This document shows, piece after piece, positions 42,955 through 51,023 of a stretch of DNA of 64,000 nucleotides. The DNA is from CBDAPI01 sp964565865. GTDB taxonomy: Bacteria; Acidobacteriota; UBA6911; RPQK01; CBDAPI01. Every line of letters begins with the position of its first letter. Position 1 is the stretch's first letter. The notes beneath the pieces are model-generated. The model saw nothing but the letters and a program-made list of their open reading frames with translations, ran no database searches and was not told the DNA's origin. Location of the stretch: contig CAZMGM010000005.1 in the NCBI GenBank assembly GCA_964565865.1, positions 1 to 64,000 on the forward strand, given 5' to 3'. The translations under genes and the position numbers were made by a program.

Positions 42955-44586
42955 ATGGATAGTGTCTGTCTGCCCTTCAGCATCCTCCCGGGACAGAACC
43001 CGCTTTTTATTGATTTCGCTCATCACTTCCCAAGGGTGCGCGACTTTTTTCATCCACCACCTTTGGAGGACTCTGCGATCGAACATCGGCTCGACCGAGC
43101 TCGCCGCTCCTACCAGATCTCGCGAGGTCCTTTTTCTGCTGCTCTAACCGCCTACAACAGAACTCTGTGTGGGGGCCCATTGCTGGATCAACACCTGAAA
43201 TCCTTCCAGTCCGAGGATTGCGTCGCGGTCGTGACTGGCCAGGAGGTCGGTTTGTTTGGTGGCCCGTCCTTCACCGTCTACAAGGCTGCGACAGCTATCC
43301 GTCTAGCAGCCCAGCTTCGTGAACAGGGAGTCCAGGCGGTACCCGTATTCTGGTTGGCATCGAACGATTCAGACTTCGAGGAGATTCGTCGCAGCCACTT
43401 CGTCGATTCCAATCACGACCTTCTGTCGGTGACATTCCCCGATGCTCCCGAGGACCCTTACCAAATGGCGGGAACGGTAGAGTTGAGTTCGATCAGGGAA
43501 TGTCTCGACCAACTGCGCTCAGGTGTTAGATCCTCTCCCTTCGCGGATTCGGTCCTCGACCGTTTGACTCAAGACTACCATCCTTCAGGGACCTTTCGAA
43601 AAGGATTTGCAAGGTGGATCAGCAGGCTCTTCCGTGAATACGGTTTGATCGTATTCGATCCCCTTATGGGGGGCTACGGGAGTCTTCTTTCCCATTTTTT
43701 TGAAATTGCTGTTACCAAGCGTGAACCTCTCATTGAAACGCTGCTGGAACGGAACTGCCGGATCGACGAAGCCGGGTATGAGCCTCAGGTCTGGATCGAC
43801 AGTAGTGAGAGCCTTCTCTTTCTGCTGGACGGATCCCGGCGCTATAAGCTGATTTGGAGGAACGGAAGGTACCACGCGAAGGAGAGGCCAAGTCTTTCCT
43901 TTTCAACCGCGGAACTGCTTGAACTGGCCCGTCAGGAGCCCCATCGCATGGGAGTCAACGTCCTGCTCCGTCCCATCCTCCAAGACTATCTGTTTCCCAC
44001 AGCCTTTTATGTTGGTGGCCCTTCGGAGATTGCCTATTTTGCCCAGCTGAACGCCATTGCCGATCACTGGGAACTGGAACCAGTCATTCTACCCAGGGCA
44101 GGGTTTACAATCGTAAACAGTCGGGACCAGAGATATCTGCGCCGGCACCACATTCAACCCCTGGATGTGCTTCAGAAACCGATGGACACTCTGACTGAGA
44201 TCGTCTTGCGGGAGACCCGGCAAGGTCAGACTTTGGAACAAATCGACTCAGTAGCAGGAGAGTTGCGGGGAAAACTGGTGGAGCTACAGGAGCTGATCCA
44301 CGGTTCCGATCCCACCGTGTCGGCGATGCTCGACAAAACCCGTGACAAAATGCTCTATCAACTGGAAAAAGTCAAAGCGCGTTTCATCGCCAATCATCGC
44401 CGCACGGCCCCCTCGCTGAGAAAGCACGTCGATCACCTCTTGACTCACCTTAGGCCCATGAACACGCCGCAGGAGCGAGTGCTGAACTTCAACCATTTCC
44501 TGATGGACCTGGGCCCTGGCTTTCTCCCTGAGATCACGGACCTGATCGATCCGTTCTGCTTTTCCCACAGACTCGTGCAACTGTAG
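42955..44586 (+). CDS. bshC: Bacillithiol biosynthesis cysteine-adding enzyme BshC
   Basis: BshC is thought to ligate Cys to GlcN-malate in the last step of bacillithiol synthesis. The family blocks are present: VVTGQEVGLFGGPSFTVYKAATAIRLA, AVPVFWLASNDSDFEEI, DPLMGGYG, LLRPILQDYLFPTAFYVGGPSEIAYFAQ and a long C-terminal coiled coil (about 430-500). The usual ASEDHDF motif is ASNDSDF, so one conserved His is replaced. It is 543 aa. Neither bshA nor a cytoplasmic bshB is adjacent; the nearby PIG-L protein carries a signal peptide. Confidence 0.9.
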   Translation: MDSVCLPFSILPGQNPLFIDFAHHFPRVRDFFHPPPLEDSAIEHRLDRARRSYQISRGPFSAALTAYNRTLCGGPLLDQHLKSFQSEDCVAVVTGQEVGLFGGPSFTVYKAATAIRLAAQLREQGVQAVPVFWLASNDSDFEEIRRSHFVDSNHDLLSVTFPDAPEDPYQMAGTVELSSIRECLDQLRSGVRSSPFADSVLDRLTQDYHPSGTFRKGFARWISRLFREYGLIVFDPLMGGYGSLLSHFFEIAVTKREPLIETLLERNCRIDEAGYEPQVWIDSSESLLFLLDGSRRYKLIWRNGRYHAKERPSLSFSTAELLELARQEPHRMGVNVLLRPILQDYLFPTAFYVGGPSEIAYFAQLNAIADHWELEPVILPRAGFTIVNSRDQRYLRRHHIQPLDVLQKPMDTLTEIVLRETRQGQTLEQIDSVAGELRGKLVELQELIHGSDPTVSAMLDKTRDKMLYQLEKVKARFIANHRRTAPSLRKHVDHLLTHLRPMNTPQERVLNFNHFLMDLGPGFLPEITDLIDPFCFSHRLVQL

Positions 44587-44589
44587 CAC

Positions 44590-44743
44590 TTGCTTCCGCT
44601 CGCGCCACGGGTTCCGATTTAGGGTTCACTCGGCCTGTCCCCAGTTCGGAACTCCGGGTTCCGTGTCAACCGTTAACGGTAAATGGTGCGACGCGAAGCG
44701 AGCACGAGAACAACCTACAACCTTCAACTAGTGACCGGGCACC
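44590..44743. repeat. Degenerate low-complexity intergenic repeat
   Basis: Between the convergent bshC and PIG-L genes lie words of the common set: cgggttccgatttagggttc, cagttcggaactccgggtt, gtcaaccgttaacggt, aacctacaaccttcaacta. No gene or clear terminator was seen. Confidence 0.5.
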
Positions 44744-45112
44744 TCATTCCCCTCGCCCCAACGAGACTAGATTGGCCAGCAGGCGGTAGCTGCCCGGAAC
44801 TCCCGCCGATAGCTGCCGCCACAGACCGAGTCCGACATAGATCCAGCGTCCTTTTCCGTGGCGGGCTTCTACCAGAGATCCCAGTTTTTTTCCGGGGTTG
44901 TAAGGAAAAGGATCTTGTGTCGAAATAAGATCGTGATAACGCGAATCTTTCTGGCTTAGAAAATAGAGTCCCCTCTCCTGGACCCACCCGTTCCAGTCTT
45001 CGGGCCCGATCCGGTTAGGCCTGGTAAACACTGGGTGCAGGGGCTTCAGCACCCGGACGGGTGCGTTTTCGTCCGTCACCCGGCCCCGACCTACCTGGGC
45101 GGGAAGCCGCGT
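44744..45112 (-). CDS. PIG-L deacetylase, C-terminal part (downstream of scaffold gap)
   Basis: The minus strand reads FPAQVGRGRVTDENAPVRV, then HPVFTRPNRIGPEDWNGWVQ, ERGLYFLSQKDSRY and GVPGSYRLLANLVSLGRGE before the stop. This is the expected continuation of the PIG-L protein at 45244-47581, a ThuA/GATase-like C-terminal domain. The shared 18-base string gacctacctgggcgggaa occurs both here (near 45088) and just after the N-run, which shows the two pieces once abutted. The 130 bp between are likely a chimeric contig end. Confidence 0.75.
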   Translation of the reverse strand, partial: TRLPAQVGRGRVTDENAPVRVLKPLHPVFTRPNRIGPEDWNGWVQERGLYFLSQKDSRYHDLISTQDPFPYNPGKKLGSLVEARHGKGRWIYVGLGLWRQLSAGVPGSYRLLANLVSLGRGE

Positions 45113-45233
45113 CTACTATGGCTGCCGGGGCGCTGGGGTGAATCACTTCCCGTCCGCGGACGGGTTCGACAACTGTTCTAACGCCAGGACCAGCGCGTGG
45201 GTGCCTTTCTTCCCATGGCCTTGCGCCTGGACG

Positions 45234-45243
45234 NNNNNNNNNN
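45234..45243. other. Assembly gap (10 N) with probable chimeric contig end
   Basis: The sequence 45107-45233 interrupts an otherwise continuous PIG-L protein. The string gacctacctgggcgggaa flanks it on both sides. The simplest reading is an unresolved overlap: deleting 45107-45243 plus one copy of the string restores a continuous frame. Confidence 0.85.
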
Positions 45244-47581
45244 GACCTACCTGGGCGGGAAAGGGAGCGAAAGGACTGGTAGCCACCCCACGCCGGGATC
45301 CCTGCTGTCCGTTGAATTCGAATTTGTTGTACTGGACAATCAGCGTCCCTCCCCTCTCCACCCACTTCAGCAGGCGGTGGTTGTAAGCCCGTAAGTCCTC
45401 ACGGACAAGATAGGCCCGGACTCCGGTAACGATCGTGTCAAACCTGTCCAATTCAGAAGAAGCAAGTTCCTCAGGCCCCAGCAGTTGCGCGTCTACGCCC
45501 AGCTGCCCCAGAGCCTCAGGAACGTAGTCCCCGACGCCCTCGATATAACCGACCCGGACCTCGGGTGCAAGTTTTACATCCACGGCCCAAAGTTCGGCCC
45601 GCGCAGGATGATACAGGTGACGGCGCTGGATGTGATCATAGTCGATGACCTGATAACCACGGCCATAGCTACGCCCGTCCAGCTTTGCCACTGCCTCGAT
45701 CTGAAAACCACCGGCTAAAATGTTCTTGGCTGGGAATAACCGGAAGTTCTTCACTAGGGTTTCCTCCTCCCGCTCGAAGCTCAAGTCATGAACTGCAGGC
45801 TCCTTTCTCCAGCCAGCCGGTACCCGAAGCGTCAACTGTCCGGAAGCTGGCTCCTTGCCATTGTTCGTCACTCTAACCTGTAGCCACCGATCCCGATCCC
45901 CGGCGGCCACGGAAATTACACTGACCGCGGGTTGTACGGCCAGAGTTATAGCTGGTACAACCATCAGATCGTGTCGCTGCTCCCCTCCAAACCGGGGGCC
46001 GGCGTAGCGATATTCGGCGTGGGCGCGGAGGGTACTTTTCACTCCAAAGCTTCTATACCCGACTTCTACGCGGAGCTCGGGCCGGCCCCAGGGAAGCGAC
46101 GCATCGTTCCCCACAATCCGGAATTGATCTACCTTCTCTTTGGGACCACTCCAATAAGGCTCTGTGGCTTGGGAATCTGAGCTGACCTGCAAACCGATCT
46201 TGAAGGTTCGGACCTCGCCCGCCCGGAGTTCGAGACCGTCGAGTTTTGAGTGGTTCGGAAAAATGACTTCCCAGTTCCCGATCGTTACCGCTTTCAAAGA
46301 CTCGATAACGACCGAGTGGGATCCGCCGTTGGAGAGAACGACCGTGAGTTCCAGATCCTGTCCGGGCGTCACTCGACCGTCATCGACCAAAGCTTCCAGG
46401 GTCAGTTGATGTGCCAGGTTGAGAGTGTGGACGAAATCCTCTTCCTTTTTCTGCAGGAGGAAGAAAACCTCGTACTCCCCATCTTCACCGATACCGCTGG
46501 CATAGAGCTGCCGCCGCAGAAGTCGCAGCTTTCTCAGGCCGTCGGCCACAGGGGGAGTCGTCAATCCCGGGTCGCGAGGGTCGAAAACTTCCTCGGCCTT
46601 ACGGATGGCCAGCTCAATCTGCTCGATTAAGGGGATTAGGAAGGGGAGTCGGTTTGGATCCATCTTAATAACCTGGGCAAATGCCATCAGGCTGGTGTCG
46701 ATCCCTTCGAAAAGATCTGTTTCTGGCTCAGCGCTCTCTATGCCGTCTACAAAAACGGGCCGCCATTCCGAAAGATACTCCCCGGGATTGGTAAGTAGCC
46801 GGGACATCCCCTGGCATTTGTGCATCGAGCGAGCCTCAGTCCCCAGTTGGGCGTAGGTCTTCCCTAAAATTGAATCATGCAGTCCAGTCGCGACTCGCAA
46901 CACGCCGGGAGGGTTCTCGATTGAAGATTCCAGGTAGCCCGTCGGCCAGCGAAATCGTTCATACAGTTTCCTGGGACGCCAGGGACGAAGCCCTTCTTCA
47001 AAATGCTTCTTGAAGCGGTTCGAGTCCCGGGCCGCATGAAATGCCTTCTCGGCCAGCAGCGCCGAAGCCTGATGGTGCTGGCCTCCTCCCTCTCCTCCCC
47101 GAGGAAGAATGAGAATCACCTGGGGACGGAAGTTGCGGATCACCCGAACCATGTCATCCAGGATCTGTTCTTCGCCCCACTTTCCCAGGGTCTCTTTTAC
47201 GCTGAACGAATATCCGAACTCGTAGGCACGCGTGAAAAACTGGCGCGTGTCGTCGTAATGGTGCATGGACATTAGTTCTTCGGTGCGGATGATTCCCAGG
47301 GCCTGAAACAGCTCAGAACCGATCTCGTTTTGGCCACCGTCTCCCCTGGTCAACGTCAGAAGCCCGGTTCGCAGGCCGCGGCCCCGCCTCATCATTACGA
47401 GCAGGGCGTTGTCTTCATCATCTGGATGGGCCGTAATGTGAAGCAGGGAGCCAGTTACGGGAAGTCGCCGCAGTGCCAGCGCCAGTCCCGTAGCACCTTG
47501 ATCCAGCTGGGGCCGTTGGCCAAACACCGACGGGATCAACAGGAAAAACACCAGGAATGATATTGGCCGGTCGACTCTCAT
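45244..47581 (-). CDS. Secreted PIG-L (LmbE-like) family deacetylase
   Basis: A signal peptide (MRVDRPISFLVFFLLIPSVFG) precedes a PIG-L/LmbE zinc-dependent N-deacetylase domain (about 40-330): AHPDDED at 51-57, TRGDGGQNEIG, and the metal-binding GGQHHQAS segment. The middle (about 380-660) has beta-rich Ig-like domains (NEW3/alpha-galactosidase-like: VRVTNNGKEPASGQLTLRVPAGW), and a ThuA-like domain follows. The full length would be about 900 aa, including the 44744-45112 part. It is an exported hydrolase, probably on glycans. It is unlikely to be bacillithiol BshB, which is cytoplasmic and about 230 aa. It is 19 bp downstream of the symporter gene. Confidence 0.85.
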
Positions 47582-47600
47582 GCTCGAATCTCCTCCGAGT

Positions 47601-49262
47601 TCAGGATTGTCCGTTGGAGCCGAGGATTCTCTCCGTTGACGAAACCAGGAATCCTGCTAGCACGACGGTAACCACTCCCACCACGTTGTACCAGAGAAAC
47701 GAATAGTCCGTGGTCAGACTAAAGCAGGCGACCGCCAGCATACCAGCAATCAACCCTATCGAAGCAGCCCGTGAAGTAGCCCACCTCGTCCCCAGGGCGA
47801 GGACGAAGACCCCCAGCAACGATCCATAAAACAAAGATCCGAAGAGGTTGACCACTTCGATCAGTGAACCCAGCTGTCCCGCGTATACGGCAACTGTGCA
47901 GGCTATCAGCCCCCAGAAAATCGTGGCCAGCTTTGACATCCGTAAGTAATGGGCTGGTGTGGCCTCGGTTCGGATGAGGCGGCGATAGATATCCATAACA
48001 CTCGCCGAGGCCAGGGCATTTAGCTCGGACGAAATGCTCGACATGGCGGCTGCAAGGATAGCTGCAATCATGATCCCTACGATTCCGATTGGGAGATGCC
48101 GAGTCACGAAATAGGGAAACACGTAGTTGACATCATTGGCCTCTACACCGGCAAGACCGTGCAAACGATCCCTGATCTGATCTCTTTGCCCCAGTGCCCG
48201 AAGATACTCGGGTCGACCTGCATCACCAATCCCACCGGTTGCAACCCGGACGGCCACTTCCCGGAGGTGAGCCTGCACCTCATGGTGCTGTTCTGCCAGC
48301 TCTGCGAATTCCGGCCTGGCTTTGGCTTTCTCCAGTGCCACCGGGTTGAACACAAGGGGTGAAGCAGCAAAATTGAAAAACACGAAAACCAGCACGCCGA
48401 TCAAGAGAATCAAAAACTGGAGTGGGATCTTCAGAAATGCGCTCATCAGGAGAGCCACCCGACCTTCAGTCACAGAGCGTGCGGTGAGATACCTTTGCAC
48501 CTGGCTTTGGTCACACCCGAAGTAAGAAAGCATGAGAAAGGTTCCACCCAGCAAACCGGACCAGAAAGTGTAGGTGCGAGAAGAATCAAAGGAGAAATCG
48601 ATGGTTTCCAGTCGGCCAGCAGCACCAGCTATCTCCAGTGCGCCGCCCAGCGACACGCCCTGTGGGAATTGAGCGACAATAACGAACAGGACCACTGTCA
48701 TTCCAACCAGAATGAGCACCATCTGTTTTACGTCAGCCCAAGTGACCGCCTGTACGCCCCCGATCATTGTGTAAATCACGGTTGGAAGCCCGATCGCCAG
48801 GACGGTCAGAAGCAGGCCCCAGCCGAGAACTATGGAGAGAATCACCGCGGGGGCCGCAACAATGACACCGCAGGAGATCCCTCGAGAGGCCAGAAACAAC
48901 AGGCTCGTCAGCGTCCGGGTCCGGCGGTCGAAACGCTGCTCCAGGAACTCATAGGCGGTAAAGACTCCGGCACGATGAAAAAAGGGTACGACCGTCAGAC
49001 TGAGAATTATCATAGCCAATGGCAGGCCGAAGTAGAACTGGATGAAGCGCATCCCGTCCTGGTAGCCCTGACCAGTGGTTCCAACCAGAGTGATCGCACT
49101 CATCTGGGTGGCCATGATGGAGAGACCTACGGCCCACCAGGGGAGACTTCTGTTGGCAAGAAAATAACCCCCGACCTCTCCGGTAGCACGGCTTCTCCGA
49201 ATCCCGTCCGCAACGATGTAGACCAGGTATGCCAGAACGATCAGCCAGTCCAGAACGTGCAT
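47601..49262 (-). CDS. Sodium:solute symporter (SSS family)
   Basis: This 553-aa integral membrane transporter has about 13 helices in the LeuT-like arrangement. Typical SSS features are YFLANRSLPWWAVGLSIMATQMSAIT near TM1-2, the conserved GTTGQGYQDG, QRYLTARS in the middle, and AAILAAAMSSISSELNALAS as the Na+-binding TM8 motif. A cytoplasmic or periplasmic insert (about 305-365) is charged. The substrate is unknown; a sugar or sialic-acid type is possible. Its ATG overlaps the stop of a 47-codon membrane peptide gene (TGATG), and the PIG-L deacetylase follows 19 bp later, suggesting uptake of its products. Confidence 0.92.
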   Translation of the reverse strand: MHVLDWLIVLAYLVYIVADGIRRSRATGEVGGYFLANRSLPWWAVGLSIMATQMSAITLVGTTGQGYQDGMRFIQFYFGLPLAMIILSLTVVPFFHRAGVFTAYEFLEQRFDRRTRTLTSLLFLASRGISCGVIVAAPAVILSIVLGWGLLLTVLAIGLPTVIYTMIGGVQAVTWADVKQMVLILVGMTVVLFVIVAQFPQGVSLGGALEIAGAAGRLETIDFSFDSSRTYTFWSGLLGGTFLMLSYFGCDQSQVQRYLTARSVTEGRVALLMSAFLKIPLQFLILLIGVLVFVFFNFAASPLVFNPVALEKAKARPEFAELAEQHHEVQAHLREVAVRVATGGIGDAGRPEYLRALGQRDQIRDRLHGLAGVEANDVNYVFPYFVTRHLPIGIVGIMIAAILAAAMSSISSELNALASASVMDIYRRLIRTEATPAHYLRMSKLATIFWGLIACTVAVYAGQLGSLIEVVNLFGSLFYGSLLGVFVLALGTRWATSRAASIGLIAGMLAVACFSLTTDYSFLWYNVVGVVTVVLAGFLVSSTERILGSNGQS

Positions 49263-49405
49263 CAGTCAAACGCTCTGGAAAAGGACCAGAGAAGAAAGAT
49301 CAGTAAGACCGTGTAGAGCAAGATCAGCGCATAGACTGCATGGAAACGCTTTTCCGGCCATTCCGAACGACCCGGATCAGGCTCAAACTCTCGGGAGTTG
49401 GACAT
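49262..49405 (-). CDS. 47-aa single-helix membrane peptide coupled to the symporter
   Basis: A short open frame encodes MSNSREFEPDPGRSEW, then PEKRFHAVYALILLYTV, LLIFLLWSFSRAFD. It has a polar, acidic N-terminus of about 20 residues and one membrane helix (about 22-43) bounded by charged residues. AGAAGGA lies about nine bases before the ATG, and the stop overlaps the symporter start as TGATG. This strongly suggests translation together with the transporter. Small accessory subunits are known for some SSS transporters (for example DUF4212-type partners), but this one is not recognised as such. Too short for most gene finders. Confidence 0.7.
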   Translation of the reverse strand: MSNSREFEPDPGRSEWPEKRFHAVYALILLYTVLLIFLLWSFSRAFD

Positions 49406-49583
49406 TCTCTGGTTCCTTCTGCTCATCGGGTTAGGCACCACTCTAGCAGCACCTACGATTGCTAGTCTCTACCAACTGGGTTCGCCAGGTAAAGCCTAGG
49501 AGTGGCGCCCGGGAGTTTTGACATCATACTCACCCGCATGTAGCCTTCTAGTAGCCCCTACGGCTGCTTCTACAAATACGGCG

Positions 49584-50861
49584 ATGAGTGCCCTGATGAC
49601 TTCCTTTCCTTTTCCCCGAATCGCTACCGTCGTCCAGCAGTTCGACCAGAAACACCTCACAAATGTGGAGTCGGCTGTGCAGGCTGAGATCCAACGAAAC
49701 GCCGATCTGGTTAAGAGCATGGCAAGAAAAAGACTTGCCGTCTGTGTGGGAAGCCGAGGCATCGCAGAAATCCCTGCCATCGTTCGCTCCCTGGTTGAAC
49801 AACTCCGGAAAGCAGGTGCCGAACCATTCCTGGTCCCAGCCATGGGGAGCCACGGTGGTGGGACCGTTGAAGGTCAGTTGAGGATTCTGGCCGACTATGG
49901 CATCACCGAGTCCAATGTGGGCGCTCCTCTGATTGCCTCGATGGAAACCGTGGAGATCGGCTCCACCGAGGACGGAGTCCCAGTCCATCTCGACCGGGCC
50001 GCCTATGAATCGGACGGGATCGTTCTCGTCAACCGGGTCAAACCCCACACCGATTTCAAAGGCAAGGTCGAGAGCGGGCTCATGAAGATGGTAGCCGTGG
50101 GTCTGGGAAATATAGAGGGGGCAAGCCATATGCATCGCTTTACCCCTTCACTGGGATATGAGCGCCTCATTATTACAAAGGCCGAAATCCTTTTCGCCAC
50201 CGGAAAGGTTTTAATGGGATTGGCGGTTATCGAGAATTCTTATCACGAACCCGCCCATCTGGAACTCATCAAGACAGGGGACATCGTCAAGCGCGAGCAA
50301 GAGCTGCTGGTACGTTCCAAAGAGCTCATGCCAGCATTGCCAGCTCCCCGTATCGACCTGCTCATCATCGACCGGATCGGCAAGAACATCAGTGGCACTG
50401 GACTGGATCCGAACGTAACTGGACGCTGGTTTGGCTTCAATTCGCTTTGGCAGGACAATCCAGATATTGATCGGATTGCTATTCTCGACCTTAGCGAAGA
50501 GACTCATGGAAACGCAGTCGGCCTGGGGCTCGCGGATTTTTGCACGCAGCGGTTAGTCGACAAGATGGACCAGCCTGCAACCTATCTCAATGCCCTTACC
50601 GCCCACTTCACCGTTCCGGCAAAGATCCCGATGTATTTTTCAACGGACGAAGAAACCCTCCGCAGGGCCCTTCTCTCCCTGGACGGATCCAGCCCGCCCC
50701 AGGACAAACGGGTCATCCGCATCCGGGACACCTTAAGCCTCACAACGGTCGAGGTATCGGAGTCTCTGCTTCCGGAACTGGAAACCCATCCCAACGTTGT
50801 CGAGATTGGGGAGCTTCGACCGTTCCTGTTTCTACCTGACGGATCTATCAGTCCGTGGTGA
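49584..50861 (+). CDS. LarA-like nickel-pincer enzyme family protein (lactate racemase domain)
   Basis: This protein of about 425 aa belongs to the broad LarA family (DUF2088 and C-terminal partner domain). GSHGGGTVEGQ and NRVKPHTDFKGKVESGLMKM hold the His and Lys residues that in LarA surround the nickel-pincer nucleotide, which becomes tethered to a Lys. LarA homologues racemise or epimerise various 2-hydroxyacids, and the substrate here is unknown. With larC at 7.1 kb, cofactor supply is plausible. The start is ATG 49584 or 49596 (MTSFPFPR); longer frames are less family-like. The final codons fall within a repeat element (50844-50987). Confidence 0.8.
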   Translation: MSALMTSFPFPRIATVVQQFDQKHLTNVESAVQAEIQRNADLVKSMARKRLAVCVGSRGIAEIPAIVRSLVEQLRKAGAEPFLVPAMGSHGGGTVEGQLRILADYGITESNVGAPLIASMETVEIGSTEDGVPVHLDRAAYESDGIVLVNRVKPHTDFKGKVESGLMKMVAVGLGNIEGASHMHRFTPSLGYERLIITKAEILFATGKVLMGLAVIENSYHEPAHLELIKTGDIVKREQELLVRSKELMPALPAPRIDLLIIDRIGKNISGTGLDPNVTGRWFGFNSLWQDNPDIDRIAILDLSEETHGNAVGLGLADFCTQRLVDKMDQPATYLNALTAHFTVPAKIPMYFSTDEETLRRALLSLDGSSPPQDKRVIRIRDTLSLTTVEVSESLLPELETHPNVVEIGELRPFLFLPDGSISPW

Positions 50862-50987
50862 GAGTCGCGCGTGGTTGCGCGCCCGGGAACTACGCTCGCT
50901 GGCAAGACACCTGGATGCAGCCGATACCGGTTCATCAGAGACGCCGAGAAACGCAGCGAGCAGGAGCAGTTTCCATCGACTGCTAGA
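50844..50987 (+). mobile_element. MITE-like repeat (short type, 144 bp)
   Basis: The ends TCTATCAGTC (50844) and GACTGCTAGA (50978-50987) are inverted repeats with one mismatch. Inside are the family core GTGGTGAGAGTC, the hairpin GCGCG-TGGTT-GCGCGC, and a tail with gctggcaag and gagaaacgcagc-agcaggagca. It matches the element at 60818-60974 along its length. The stop codon of the LarA-like gene is inside its left end. Confidence 0.7.
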
Positions 50988-51023
50988 ATGGGAGCAATCG
51001 TCCAATCACTGGAAGGGTCCATC

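Noticed and set aside
42609..43086. Minus-strand open frames antisense to the bshC 5' end
   Set aside because: They have no family signal, and the plus strand carries a recognisable S9 peptidase stub and the bshC start in the same region.
45244..47581. PIG-L protein as BshB partner of the adjacent bshC
   Set aside because: It has a signal peptide, is about 900 aa with Ig-like and ThuA-like domains, and is convergent with bshC. BshB is a small cytoplasmic enzyme.
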